From: Brienomyrus brachyistius
Lineage: Eukaryota > Chordata > Actinopteri > Osteoglossiformes > Mormyridae
Length of the DNA: 64,000 nucleotides
Assembly: GCF_023856365.1 (NCBI RefSeq)
Contig: NW_026042727.1
Coordinates: forward strand, 46,457 to 110,456
Direction of reading: 5' to 3'
Below the pieces are notes generated by a model. It saw only the letters and a list, made by a program, of their open reading frames with translations. It searched no databases and had not been told where the DNA came from. Both the position numbers and the translations under genes were made by a program. Every line of letters starts with the position of its first letter. Position 1 is the stretch's first letter. Shown here in pieces: positions 43,581-56,618 of the stretch.

Positions 43581-45910
43581 AGTACAACCTCTAAAGATAG
43601 GCCTACACCCGTTTTGGCAGTGTCTCCGGATCCCATGACAAATAATGCCTTCAGTACATCCTCCTCAACCCACACTGAAAGCAGAAGTGCTATGGGCTTT
43701 GCAAACGGTTTGCCGACATCACTCCTATACGTCCAATGATGACATTCACACCGTCTCCAGGGTGATGTTCCCTGACTCGCAGGGTCACTTGTGGTAAAGA
43801 TAAAACCGCTTTTCTTGCGCGATTTGGACTCGCTCCATATATTAAAAGGGAGCTTCGTTGTCATGTTTGACGTAAGTATGAACAGGACCATCAAAAGAAA
43901 ACAACTGGATGTGCATGTCAGGTATTGGGTGAATTATGAGAATGGCTCTCGAGTGCAGTCCTGGTTCTGGGATCACAGTACATGAGCCACTCCACCGCTG
44001 AAGACTTACTGGAGAAGTTTAAGGTAAGCCATTCAATAACATTTAAACTCATTAACGAACCCATGATTTTTAAATATCCATGGTTTATCTTTACATGTGT
44101 TTAAATGGGAGAACCATATTTATTGGTAAGCATATTTTAAAGATTTTATTGCTGCTTCATGGCTTTTGCTGCAAAAAAAATAGTTCATTGAGGAAATAGA
44201 ATGTTTAAGTGTTGTGTAGCAACATGTACAGCTGTTGTACAGGCAAAAACTCTGGCTCAGTCCAAAGGAGGTGGATATAGGAATGGCTGTCATCAAGGTG
44301 GGACTTCTGTGAATTCACTGGTATCTTTACATACAAATGTATCAAACAATTGTGAAGTAAAAAATATGTGAATAACATGGAGTTTGAGCTGGTTTGATAT
44401 GTACAGCTGAGGTAGTGTTAACCTTGGGCTGAGTGTGCAGAAAGATTCTGGAAATTTGACAAACCATCTTTTTGTCAGAGACAGTCAGGAGCCAAAGGCA
44501 GTGGAAGTGACCTTGGTGTCCTTCAGATTAAAAAAAATTGCCAGATTGTGCTCTCAAAAATGTGCAAAAAGGCCTTGGATAAATGCCCTCTGAAGTACTC
44601 GATTGTACATGAGATGACGTGCTTGGACCCAAACAAAATGCACACCAGCCAGATAACTGCCAGCAGAAAAGGAGAAATCTCATGCAGAAGTTTGCGCAGG
44701 AGAATCGGTTGGCAGGCAGGATATCTGCTGGTAAATCATAGGATAAGAATAGGATAGTTCAGAATATTATTTTTAAATTATGCTTTTCTTTTTTCACATC
44801 TAACTGAATCAGGGACGGATTACAAACCGGGTTAGCGGGGCCGCTGCCCAGGGGCCCTTGGGGTGCAGGGGGCCCGTGGGCCCCAAGCCCAAAACAATTT
44901 GCAACGCTTATCAGCAATGTATTTTCGTTTGTCTATTTTAGAGGGCCTACATTCTTTGATCCTCTGCCTACAAGGTCCCCTGACCCTATAGGGAGGGTGT
45001 TTGGCTGCCAAGGGCCCTTGACTTGTGGTGGTTGTGGTGGTGGTGCAGGTGGTGGTGGTGGGGGGGGGCCTCGCGAACGTTTTACCCAGGGGCCCACACA
45101 ACCCATAATCCGTCCCTGAACTGAATAGTGTTAACACGTAGATTTTAGCAGTATTTAGAAGACCGACTCTTGGTGTTTGAAAAGAAGCATCAGCCCAGTT
45201 ATATTTTCTTTGATGAGCCTAGAGATATCTCAAGATTAAATTAAAATGATTGCACATTTATGGTATCATAGGAAAATTGGGTTATAAATCACTTTCCTAT
45301 TCTACATGTGATTCTGTGTATTGACATTGTTGATCTGCATCTAATCTACTGTAATTAATGTAATTACAGGTGATGCAATATCCCAGCAGTCTGATAATCA
45401 CCTGCACAATGAGGCAAAAGGCTTGGATTTTATATCCTTCATTCCTTCAGCACCATCCAAAGTTGATGTCTTTTTACATCAAAAAGTTAGTGGGCCTTAT
45501 CCTGACCTCTGGATGTTCTGCAAGAACTTGCTGCTGCTGTCCTATGGGCAAGCCGAAGTGGAACGAATAGAGGTGGAGACCTGCAACTTATCAGAGGAAA
45601 CAGTTGTTGCACAGAGGCTTATATGCGACCATGTCAGAGTGTGTGGGGGAGCAACCAAAGCGCCTCTGACCAAAGGTGAAAGATGAGCGAAAAGCAAAAA
45701 AGAAAACTTGAGGAACTCAAGAGGAAGAGAGTCTCACTGGAAAGTGTATGTGAGAGTTTACAAAAGGATGCTGAGCACATGGCAGAGGAAGCAGAGAGTG
45801 CTGCTGGAACCAAAAGGGCAACATTACTTACCAAGTCCAATACTCTGAGCCGACGAGCGAAGGAGGAGAAAGAGCAGTTGGTGGTCTTAAATGCAGATAC
45901 TGAAGAATAG
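43581..45910 (+). pseudogene. hAT-like transposase-derived gene, decayed (unit 3)
   Basis: Copy of 24452-26781 with the same defects. Confidence 0.72.
44810..45118. mobile_element. hAT-type MITE (unit 3)
   Basis: Copy of 25681-25989. Confidence 0.94.
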
Positions 45911-47143
45911 GCTACTGAACTGTGACTCCTAACACATCAAGAGTGAATCGGTGGAAACAAAAATATTTAGGTTCTTTGCATTTTTGGAGTATTTTACTTT
46001 CTGTGCCTGTTTGTACATTGTTCACAGCCATAATACTTTATAATTACAAGGTAGTTTTATGTTAGAGCTCTTGCTCCAATAAATATGTGCCTTGTAATTA
46101 ACTAAATTCTAGGCTATTCAGTTTTTTTTGCCCTCGTGATGGTCGTGGGTTGTGAAAAAAGCCTTCTTCTTAGGGGTACCGCTGGGGCCAGCCGGGCGTA
46201 TGTCGTGGCTTCAGTGAGTACTTATGTTTGTCATGCTGCCTGTGTACTTTATAGCGGCACAACATATTTCTGCAAATTGCATGCGTCAAATTGTCTGTCT
46301 CTCTTAAAAAATATGAAGTGTCACCAAAATTTTAAACGGGGAATCAATCTCAATGAAAAATATTCGTCAAGTAACGTTTCTAAAATAATATAGACATACT
46401 AATAATTATATATTAATAAATCGGATGAACGATGCATCCCAAATTGTATCCGCTGCGCACTTCTTAATCAGGGCAATCGCATCGTGGAGGTTTCTGCAGA
46501 CGCCCAAAAAGACTTACTTAAGAAAACTGTTGCATGATAATTTGTACCATTTTCAAGGGTGGGGGGCGTGCAGTAGATGCCCCCTTTATTTTTGTGCTTC
46601 TGCCGTTCAAACCGAGCAGCACTGAGTTTGTCATGGCACCTGACGCCAAATCTACTGCTTAGCTGCTACAGACAGAACTATCTTCAAATCACCACTAGGG
46701 GGTGTCAATGCTGCAGCTTCGTTCTATGGTTGATCTTTTTCAAAGACAGTTTTTTTTCTCTCTCTCCACATAATCAACTTAACTGATTAGCGTGCTTTCA
46801 TAGTAATGGTTTTTAATCCGTGTTAATCTTCTGAACAATGACTAGTAAAGGTTCTATGAGGTTGTCCTACTTACTATGGATTTTAAGTTTTTTATCAAGG
46901 TGTTAAAACGTACCACAGTTGCCAGTCCTGTGTTTTATGTCTAGCAATTTGTACAGTTTCTTCAGTATAAACACATGCCATGATCTGTGAGAATCTCCTC
47001 CAGAACTCTGCATTTCCTCAAGATCTTTTTGTAATATTGCATCATGGCACTGCTCAGAACAACACAGATGGTGCATAACAACACAAGGGAGTACAAGACA
47101 ACATGGTGCAGAAACAGTGCGATACAAAGCAGGACAAAACTGG

Positions 47144-47459
47144 ATGATACGTGGTCAGTGGTGGATAAAGTGCAGTAACAGCTGTACAGTGCAGCTGCCG
47201 TGGAAATGACTGTTACAGGGGATGCAAAAGCTGCAGGTTTGAATTGTTTGGCGAATGAAGCTGTTCATGAATCTGCTAGTCAGTGTTTGTGGATGGTGGT
47301 CAGAGTCCTGGATTATAGACTGAACCTTGTTACTGTGGCAGTTAAAGTACAGCTGGTCAATGGAGGGCAGTTCAGTGCGAATGATGTTCTTAACAGACTT
47401 CGCAATGTACTGCCTTCCTGTCATGTGGCTCCACCATACCATAGTACTACTGTAAGAAC
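47144..47459 (-). mobile_element. LINE C-terminal end (unit 3)
   Basis: Copy of 28015-28330. Confidence 0.55.
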
Positions 47460-47460
47460 T

Positions 47461-48472
47461 AGGGATGTAACGATACATTCAACTCACCATTTGATACGAT
47501 TCACGATTCTGAGTTCACGATACAATTTTCTCATTTTTTGCAGAATGAGCTGCAGACAAATATATTCAAAAATATTCTTATATTTATCTTTCTGAACTGT
47601 TGACACTGTTGTGAACAGTGCAACTGAATTTGAATAAAATACTGTTGAAAAAAATCCCAAATCAAAATAAGTAAATAAAAAAAAATAAATCAAATAAATA
47701 AGCTAAGGTTTGCATGTGCAGCTTTTTAGCGTGCTTTGCCCTTTTAATAATCTTCACTCAGCTCACGGTGGTGCCAGTGGACCTGTTTGTGTATGTTATC
47801 AGTCTATTACAATGTTTGCATGCAGTTTATGTCTTGTCTGTGCTTTTCTCGCTGTTTCCTCCTCGTTTGTGATTACCGGAAAGCTAATATGCTGCCACAC
47901 CGCCAATTGAAGATCGGGCGGTGCGTCCATCCATCCATTTTCTGAAACCACTTAATCCCAACTGAGATCGCGGGGGAGACCGGAGCCTATCCCGGGAACA
48001 AGGGGCGCAGACAGGAACCAAGCCCAGGCAGTCACCTACACACCGCAGGTCGCACACACTCACACAACTACAGGGCCAATTTAGACTCACCAGTCAACCT
48101 ATCCTGCATGCTTTTGGACCGTGGGAGGAACCTGGAGTCCCCGGCGAAAACGGGGAGAGCATGCGAACTCCACACAGAAAGGGCCCTGGACCGAAGCCAG
48201 CACTAACCACTGTGCCGTCCTCAGTTTCAAATTCATTCATCATCTCGCGTTCGCTCAAAACCAAAAACTGACGTACGATGTCGACGTGATACGCAGTGAC
48301 ATCTGACGTCAAACTCACATTGTGAAATCAAATGTAATATTACACCAGTTTTTCTGTTAAAGTACTGTGAAGTACTCCTACAATAGTGATTCATTTTCCA
48401 CATCAGCCGGTTTAAATCTTCATGCATTTGCACCGATTTTTAACTGATTTGTGATTCATCATTACATGCCAG
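47461..48472 (+). mobile_element. hAT-like element with nested SINE (unit 3)
   Basis: Copy of 28332-29343. Confidence 0.5.
47922..48225 (-). mobile_element. Old V-SINE-like copy (unit 3)
   Basis: Copy of 28793-29096. Confidence 0.8.
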
Positions 48473-48800
48473 GGCCAGCAGCTCTGCATGGCTCGACCCT
48501 CATAAACATTCTCCACACATGCTGTTCAGGCAGTGGCCACAGAAATTCCCCCAGTGAACTTTATGCTTTCTGTCGGAGAGTATGCTGTGTTCTGGCCTTA
48601 AACCCTGCATACTACTTTGCAGACTTTGATCCTCTTAACAACAATTGGCATTTCTGGTGGCTGAATATCCATCCATCCGTCATCCAACTGCATGCTTAAA
48701 AGCTGTGAATAATAGTAATAATTCTTAAAATTGCAACTATCTAGAATTTCAGCCTAGTTACTCAGCTAAATTACTATTTAAACCTAGAATAATTTCTATA

Positions 48801-49155
48801 AGGGGCGGCATGGTGGTGCAGTGGTTAGCACTGTCGCCTCACACCTCTGGGACCCGGGTTCGTGTCTCCGCCTGGGTCACATGTGTGTGGAGTTTGCATG
48901 TTCTCCCCATGTCGTTGTGGGGTTTCCTCTGGGTACTCCGGTTTCCCCCCGCAGTCCAAAAACATGCTGGGGCTAATTGGAGTTGCTGAATTGCCCGTAG
49001 GTGTGTGTGTGTGAGTGGATGGTGTGTGAGTGTGCCCTGCGATGGGCTGGCCCCCCATCCTGGGTTGTTCCCTGCCTCGTGCCCATTGATTCTGGGATAG
49101 GCTCCGGACCCCCCGCGACCCAATAGGATAAGCGGTTTGGAAAATGGATGGATGG
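48801..49155 (+). mobile_element. V-SINE (unit 3)
   Basis: Copy of 29672-30026. Confidence 0.93.
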
Positions 49156-50383
49156 ATAATTTCTATATGTGTGATAGAATCAAAAAATATTTTGTTTTAC
49201 ATATAAATCTTCACAAGGTGTATTACACATGGTATTCCCCAGACACCGCCACCCCAACAGATGCTTTGTTTGTTAAGACAATAGCTCAGAAAGTGGTTGA
49301 TCGATCTTTTGCAGCTTTTACCAAGGTTTGTACAAGCCAAAATTAAATTTTGAAACGGATCCCTGCCACACCCTGCCCTCCTGAACCTCCCGTTTCCTCC
49401 CTAGTGTGGTATAACGTGCCATGCCTGTTCCGCGTTTGTTTTACCTCTCCTTCCTGCCCTTGTGTTACTCATTTCAGGTGCCTCTAGTTTGCTCCCTGCT
49501 TAGCCTTGTATAAATGTGCTTCTCAGTCCTGCCTTTAATGTTGCTGCTGCTGTTTGCCTGTGTGTTCTTCCCTGCTTATGATTCCCCCGTGATCCAGTTG
49601 TGATCCAGTTGTCTTCATATCATGTATTCACATTCCTCAGCTGAGAGTGAACAAAGTTCTGTGGAAAGTATCTGACTACAGATAGACTTTCACCCAGTTC
49701 TCTGCGGGAGCTCTGATTACAGAGTGACTCCCCGACTACTTCTGAAGCCCTTCCTTAAGTATCCAGACCAGGTGATGGCATGTTTCTGAAGACTGACTAA
49801 TTTCGGTCAATGGTTAATTTTAGGGGCATTGCTGACCTTGGTTCTCAAGTCCCCAGCCAATCAGATCACTTTAGGGGGTGGTTGTAATTCCCTTGTTCTA
49901 CCATGAGAGAATCTCTCTCAGTTTGGTGGGTTGAGCCGAAGTTTCTGTATTTCTCTTAGGAAAAGCTATACTGCCTTAAATCTGAGAGTATAATACTCCT
50001 CGTCTCATGCCTATTCAAACGAGACCAAACATGCGTGTATTTGTCCCTAACATCTATGTGTGCTGAGTTATCCTGTTTATAGTGGAAAAGGTGTCTGTGT
50101 CTGGAGGCTGACAGCTGTTGTTGCTGTGGATTGATTGTGGAACTCTGGTCACTCCGGGGGTGAAAGGTCTTGCTTTTTCTGTGCTGCTCCAGTTATTCCT
50201 ATCCAGTCTCTCAGGAGCCGGCAGGCCTTTGCCTTCCTTAAAAGGGGTGGTTTGACGAGTTGAGTCCAGTCTTGCCTGGGCCAGCGGAGCTCTGAAATAG
50301 ACTGATGCAGGCTGATCAGAGTTGGGGCCTGCAGGACCTATAAGTTTTATGTCCTTACAGAATGTAAGTGGCATCATACTAAA

Positions 50384-51707
50384 CTAGTGGTGTTCGAACT
50401 AGCATGGAAAGAGGCTATGGGTAGCTACAAAAAGGCTCTTAGTGCCGCCAAATCATCTAGTATCTATCAGAACTAATTGAAATAAACAAAAATAATCCTA
50501 GATTCCTATTTACTATGGTGTCCAAGCTGACTAATAACCAGACCACTGGTTATTTTCCAGTGACGACTTTATGAAACTTTTTGACCAAAAATATGCTCAA
50601 TTAAACAGAACATTTTGAATATTGAATATTGGTTAACCAGTCAGAACTGATGTACTTAATTTTATCTTCAAATTCATCTACTTGTATGCTAGAACCTGTT
50701 CCATCAAAATTATTCAGCGATGCTCCCAGCATTGATTGAACCGCTACTAGCAATAGTTAAACTAAAACATATAATCATATTACCCCAATTTTATCTTCAC
50801 TGCACTGGCTGCCAGTTAGATTTCGTGTTGACTACAAAACACTGCTCTTAACCTATAAAGCTGTAAATGGTCTTGCACCGCAGTATGTGAGTGACCTCAT
50901 TTGCGTTCCGAATCATACACTTAGATGACGAGATGGAGGTATTCTATCCGTACCCAGAATAAAGAACATTACCTTTGGGGGAAGAGCATTTGCTCATAAA
51001 GCACCACAGCTATGGAATAAACTTCCTATTAGTGTTCGGAACTCAGACACAATCTCTGCTTTTAAGTCAAGGCTTAAGATGTACCTCTTTCGCCAGTCTT
51101 TTGGATAGTTAAATCTTCTTTTCTAAGGTGAATGGGAAATCTGGAGGTTCATAGTTATTTGAGATTGAAGGGGAAAGGGGGGATTGGTGCTGTCGTCCTG
51201 CCACTCTCGCCGATCACTTAAGCTGTGGATGGGAGGTGGCTTGACGCCAAAACCTCTGTAAACCCTCATGCCTGTGCTTCCTTCCAGGTCACTCTTTTAG
51301 GCAGGCTGTCATAGTTGCTTTAGTCCTGCCGGTTAGGTGTAGGGCAATAACTCTTCTCCATCTTCTCTTTTTCGAGCTGATACCGAGCCGACTACACCGT
51401 GTGAACCCGCACCTGGACTCCTGGATATAACTACATGAAACCAACTGGGACTTTATAACTATATGAACTCTAATGAATGTCAATGTAAATGCAGTTTCAT
51501 GCTCCTTGGTCGCCCAGAGGAGGATGGGGTCCCCTTCTGAGTCTAGGTTCCACTCAAGGTTTCTTCCTGCTAGAGGGAGTTTCCTTGCCACTGTCGCCTC
51601 AGGCTTGCTTGGTGGGGTTCTGGCCGGTTAAATGTAAAGTGCTTTGTGACAATGCATGTCGTTAAAAGCGCTATATAAATAAAATTGAATTGAATTGAAG
51701 TGCTTCC
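50384..51707 (+). mobile_element. LINE fragment with complete 3' tail (unit 3 and right flank)
   Basis: Copy of 31255-32477, but here the 3' end is native. After GGCTT it runs GCTTGGTGGGGTTCTGGCCG, TAAAGTGCTTTGTGACAATG, AAAAGCGCTATATAAATAAA and ends in ATTGAATTGAATTGAA, the usual tail of this fish LINE type. This shows that the right edge of the tandem unit cuts an ordinary LINE. Confidence 0.85.
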
Positions 51708-51713
51708 TCAGAT

Positions 51714-53330
51714 TCATTTTTAAATGTTCTCCAGCTAATTTCCACTATGGCCACGAGTTCTAGTATTTTAAATTAATATTGAAATGGTCATTTGGCTGAA
51801 CAGCATCCCGACCTGTTAGAATCTTATATACCTGGATCATGTCCCCCCATAGTCTCCTTTGCTTGAGGCTAAACAGATTCAGCTCAGCGAACCTCTCCTC
51901 ATAAGACATTCCTCTAAGTGCAGGAATCATTCTAGTCATCCTACGTTGCACCTTTTCCAAGGCAGCAATGTCCTTCTGAAGGTATGGTGACCAAACCTGC
52001 ACACAGTATTCTAGGTGGGATCTTACCAAGGAATTATATAATCGTAGCATCACTTCTCTTGACTTACATCTCTAGGTGTGTGGAGTTTAATCCAACATCC
52101 TTTTGCCTTTTTTTAATGCTTCCCCACACTGGCAAGAGTGGGACATGGAAGTATCAACATACACACCGAGATCTTTCTCGTAATCAGCTACCTTTATTTC
52201 AGTGGAACCCATAAAATATCTGTACTTTACTATATTTACTATATTTCTGCTCCCTGCATGGATTACCTTATATTTATCTATGTTAAATTTCATCTGCCAC
52301 GTATGAGCCCAGTCGCTAATTAAATCCAGATCCTGTTGTAGCCTCTCTGGACATGAGACATGATCTAACATCAATCAGAAGATACCACACCAGCAGATAA
52401 TGATTTCTGGAATAGTAAAGTTAAAGGTTGGCTAATAATACCCCTCATCTCTTTTAAAACTATAGATAAGATGCCATCAGGGCCTTGCGATTTATTTATT
52501 TTGAGCTTAGCTAGGCTTTGTACCACATCAGCCTCAGTTATACATATATTGGTCATAGACATCGTTGTATTTGTACTAAATGGTGGTAAGCTATTCTACT
52601 GTGAACAGCCATTGTAAAATAATCATTAAACTCATTTATATCAATTTCATTTTCAATTATAAGGCCCTTACTATCCTGCAAATGAGTGATTTTCAGCTTT
52701 TAGAGCTCTTTCGGAGTTAAAATATTGGAAGAAACTTTTAACGTCATCCTTATAACTGTTATTAACTAAACCTGTAGACTTAGATACTCCTGCTTTATTT
52801 TGAAATCATTAGTTAATTTCCATTTGTGGAAGAAAGCCCTTTTGCTCCTGACTTTATTCTTAATTTTCGTAGTAAACCACCTGTGACATCGCGTGCTGGA
52901 CGAACAGGCAGGAAGCGAGGAATCAAGGATCCGGGAAACGGAGAGTCGGGAATGAGGGTTTATTGATGAAAACAGGTACCAACAGCGAGAGATTTCAATG
53001 ACAGGACTGGGGAAACAGACTTGAATGTGGACTAAATACACAGGACTACTCAAACTGACAGAAAACAGCTGGTTACAATCGGGGCAGCACACATGGTTAA
53101 TGAGGGGGCGTGGCACACACGAGGATCGTACAAGCAGGTCATGACACCAGCTTGGTTGCAGTTTCCTAGATTTAGTTTTTCTGGAAACGGGTATGAAGTT
53201 CTTTTGCACTTGCAACAATGTGCTTTTAAAAAATTCCCATGCCTCTTCCACAGTATTGCTATTTAACTCCATCCGATTTACAGTTTCTAGTTTCAGTCTC
53301 ATACCATTGAATTACCCTTCCTAACATTGT
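51714..53330 (-). mobile_element. LINE (CR1/L2/jockey-like) with deleted catalytic core and an LTR-like insertion
   Basis: Read on the minus strand: a linker part (EEAWEFFKSTLLQVQKNF, then RWFTTKIKNKVRSKRAFFHK), the N-terminal RT motif EADVVQSLAKLKINKSQGPD, then DLISDWAHTWQMKFNIDKYK and VADYEKDLGVYVDTSMSHSC, and finally VRSHLEYCVQVWSPYLQKDI and FSLKQRRLWGD. The palm segment with the YADD-type catalytic box is missing between about 52370 and 52374, so the copy is inactive. It is the same family and strand as 3870-4400. A 265-bp LTR-like element splits the linker at 52882-53146. Confidence 0.88.
52882..53146 (-). mobile_element. Solo-LTR-like insertion inside the LINE
   Basis: On the minus strand it starts TGTCATGACCTGCTTGTACG and continues CCTCGTGTGTGCCACGCCCC, matching the 62120 element, and ends GATGTCACA. 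So it has TG..CA ends and is 265 bases. Possible flanking duplication CCACC and CCAGC (4 of 5). Because 265 plus 5 is a multiple of three, the LINE frame stays open across it. Confidence 0.7.
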
Positions 53331-53680
53331 ATACTTTTGTTTTGGACTTGGTTGAAGACTCAGGCAGCAGGAGTTGCCCCAACGTTGGTATGTCCTTATC
53401 CATAAGGGGGAGTAAACGTTCTGGTTTCCCGACCTTATAGATGAAGGAGTTGGGGGATGTTGCCAGTGACCTGCCGGATTCCAGGCAGAACAGGCCTCGC
53501 TATGCCACAGCCCTTCAGAGACTGGGCCTTCCGTGCAGAACCTCTGCATCCAAATTAGACCAGTTGTTTAACAAAACCCTAAAATGGGGTTATTTTTGAC
53601 ATGGAACGGGACTTTGATTCAACAACCCATTACTTAGTTGCGGCAAGTACCCAATATCAAGTATAGCTGCAAAGAATCTG
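53331..53680. other. Unassigned DNA, possibly retroelement-derived
   Basis: Short frames only. One plus-strand frame (MKELGDVASDLPDSRQNRPR, then YATALQRLGLPCRTSA) is followed directly by the gag-like remnant and may belong to the same element. Confidence 0.25.
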
Positions 53681-53689
53681 CCAGAGATT

Positions 53690-53945
53690 TTCAGAGAAGT
53701 TCCCCAGATGCATGGACTGGACTAAGGTGCGTCAGATTAAACAGGAGCCTGGTAAATTCTGTGAGCCCCACGCCAAGTGACTGATGGAAACATACTCCAG
53801 CTACAGTGAGATGGACCCTCCAGCGGACCGAGAGTGGGATTCCCTCTGGGAGCGACAACTCGTGCAGTTGCTGGTGGATGAGCTGCAAACAGACATCAAG
53901 AAGGACTTCCAACCTCACAATCATTTACCAAACCACTTCAGGTAA
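53690..53945 (+). pseudogene. Gag-like retrotransposon remnant
   Basis: The plus-strand frame reads MDWTKVRQIKQEPGKFCEPH, a stop, then METYSSYSEMDPPADREWDS and LVQLLVDELQTDIKKDF. The order W..V..IKQ-P then a Y-x-x-Y segment then L-V-x-L-x-x-D-I resembles the capsid-domain part of fish LTR retrotransposon gag. One in-frame stop and no flanking protein. Structural role in the parent element only. Confidence 0.4.
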
Positions 53946-54788
53946 CTTGTAAAGATGTAGGTATTGGAGTATTCACACATTCATTTGCAGTGTCCACCTC
54001 CTGTCCGGTAAATTTGGCAGGACAAAATTTGAATAACCTATAGGCCAGACTCATGAATGCGGCTGAACGAGTAAAGGTAGAACAGGTGGCCAATCCTGTT
54101 ATACAGTCCTAGTAGATTGAGAACCACCTGATTGCAACTGTAGTTGGAATCAAGGGCTGAGCAGCATGGTGGCCTGGGGGACAATTATGAAAACACAGAC
54201 CCACTGATATCCTTAAAACCCACAATCAAAAGAGGAGTCAGGATGGCCAGTGACATGTGCTGGCTAAATGGGGACAACAAAGAGAGAACAGAACAAGGCA
54301 GGGAGGGATTCTGACACAGGTGCCATGCTACTTTGTTTAAATATGCTGTAATGTTTTAGTGCAAGCCTTAGACAATGGAATCTCTGAATGACGCCGCAGT
54401 CTGGCTCTTTCTGAAGGTCCTATACTGTAACCGTCCTGAGAAGTTGTTTGCATGCACTTGCTGCCTTGACACTTGTTGATGTGCGTGTGCCCTGCTCGAG
54501 CAGTAAAGGGGAGATCACATGCAGAGCTGATTTTCTGTAGTTCCTTAGAATAAAAATAGAATATTCTCTTCAAATAGGAACACATGCTGCGTTTGATTAT
54601 TTCACTCCAACTCGGACAAAAACGTCACGAAAAACATCACTTCCCATTAGAAACGCCTCTTTTATGACGTTAATGTCTGACAGAATCTTCTTGTCCGAGT
54701 TGCCCCTGTGACGTAATTTCAACATGGCGGCTTACACACTCAACATTAATTCTATTTTACAAATCCTTAAAAATGTTTATTTTGTTAA
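53946..54788. other. Unassigned DNA
   Basis: No gene or repeat recognised; short open frames only. Confidence 0.4.
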
Positions 54789-54800
54789 ATTTATTATTAT

Positions 54801-55156
54801 CCCATCCATCCATTTTCCAAACTGCTTATCCTACTGGGTCACGGGGGGTCCGGAGCCTATCCCGGAAGCAATGGGCACGAGGCTGGGAACAACCCAGGAT
54901 GGGGGGCCAGCCCATCGCAGGGCACACTCACACACACCATGCACTCTCACATGCATTCCTACGGGCAATTTAGCAAGTCCAATTAGCCTCAGCATGTTTT
55001 TGGACTGTGGGGGGGAACCGGAGTACCCGGAGGAAACCCCACGACGACATGGGGAGAACATGCAAACTCCACACACATGTGACCCAGGCGGAGATTTGAA
55101 CCTGGGTCCCAGAGGTGTGAGGCAACAGTGCTAACCAGTGCACGACCATACCGCCC
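54801..55156 (-). mobile_element. V-SINE with 12-bp target duplication
   Basis: Complement of a full V-SINE (CCATCCATCCATTTTCCAAA to CATACCGCCC). Flanks ATTTATTATTAT at 54789-54800 and 55157-55168 are identical. Confidence 0.93.
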
Positions 55157-56214
55157 ATTTATTATTATTATTATTTATAATTATTAGTAATTATTAATGT
55201 AATTGCACGTGTTCGATTTAGAGAATACCATATTGTGACCGTAAACAGTATCCTAACATGCAATATCAGATTTTTACCAGACTTGTTAGTGTTTTTGGTT
55301 TGTTTGTAGTTTGTTTGCCTCTCGAAAAAAGAATATCGCTATGAATGTACTAAAATACTTTATAAAGCTTTTAATGTGGTTTGACTAGTTCCTGTTTCTT
55401 GTTTATTTGTCTGAAATAATAATCTTACTCCATAACTGCTAAAATATAAAGCAACAACACAGCAGCGTATTCATGGAGGCAGCCATGTTTGTTCCGAGTT
55501 GTGCTAGCTTGAACGGGAGATTGTTGGATGTGATGTCACCCAATTTGGAATTTCCAAGTTCCGAGAGAAAAACGAACGCACCACAAGACTCTGGCTGGAA
55601 ATTTCTACAATAGAGCCATTTAGTTATTTCTAGAAAAATATTTAGAGCCAATGACCTGATGTCATTGTAACACAGGTCACTGTCCGTGGTGCTGAATTCT
55701 CTACTTGATGGGCTGGTGCTGAATGAATATGACAGCTGGCCAACATGTCTGTGTGCTTCCACTGACTGGCACCCAGACATATAATGACTTTTAACAATGA
55801 GGAGGGAAACGTCCAGACAGGAAATTAGTCAACAGTAATTAGTAATCACATATAGTTCTCATTTATCATGATGTAAAATTCAAAAACCTTTTTTTTATTA
55901 TTAAGGGATAAATGTAATTGAGTTTTAATGTATCCTTTCCGCTCTTAAAATCGCAAATTATTTCTGACTATTAATCTGCACATTTTAATAATTTCATTAA
56001 TATTACCTAATTGGTTTGTCTTTTTTATTAAATTTTAAAACTAGCTGTACAATTGTTGATGTTGTTGCTGTTCTGAATGTCATTGGCCTGTTGCCTTACG
56101 TCTGTCTAAACATGAGTGAGGGGATGGATGCACTATTCTATGGGGGCCTCTGTAGAGAATAAATGATCCTAATTTTATATTGAGAGAGATGGTTAATTCC
56201 TTTTTAATCCATAC
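55157..56214. other. Unassigned AT-rich DNA
   Basis: No gene recognised. A minus-strand frame of 113 residues (55439-55780) has no recognisable domain. Confidence 0.35.
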
Positions 56215-56310
56215 TGCGTTCAGAGCCCCTGTTCTGCCGTTGATCACTGCTGCATATCATCCCCAAACCAATGGCCTGGATGAGAAAACGAATGATGACA
56301 TAAAATGGTA
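56215..56310 (+). pseudogene. Gypsy-type integrase core fragment
   Basis: FRAPVLPLITAAYHPQTNGL then DEKTNDDIK contains the AAYHPQTNG motif near the end of the integrase catalytic core. The match continues at 56942 after an interruption of about 630 bases. Confidence 0.6.
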
Positions 56311-56411
56311 AGTCTGTTTTTGAGGTTGTTTTAGAACTGTGTGAGACAGGCTCTATTCTTTTAACATTACATCAGGAATTACTGATATTATTGACAATCA
56401 ATCCCTTAATA

Positions 56412-56618
56412 TACAGTATCTCACAAAAGTGAGTACACCCCACACATTTTTGTAAATATTTTATTATATCTTTTCAAGGGACAACGTTAAAGATATGAAA
56501 CTCTGATAGAATGTAAAGTAATCAGTGTACAGCTTGTATAATGGTGTAAATTTGATGTCCCCTCAAAATAACTCAACACACAGCCATTAATGTCTGAACT
56601 GCTGGCAACAAAAGTGAG
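56412..56618 (+). mobile_element. Tc1-like terminal fragment (third family)
   Basis: TACAGTATCTCACAAAAGTG, AGTACACCCC and TTTGTAAATATTTTATTATA match the terminal inverted repeat region of another common fish Tc1-like family. It stops at AACAAAAGTGAG (56618). It lies between the two integrase fragments, so it was probably inserted into that older element. Confidence 0.75.

Larger units (their letters stand above)
42044..51606. repeat. 9.56-kb tandem unit, copy 3 (9563 bp)
   Basis: Third copy. It is 3 bases shorter because one CTA is lost near 42190 (AAAATAATACGGG against AAAATACTAATACGGG). A private G lies near 48952 in the V-SINE. Its right edge continues into the native LINE tail. Confidence 0.95.
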
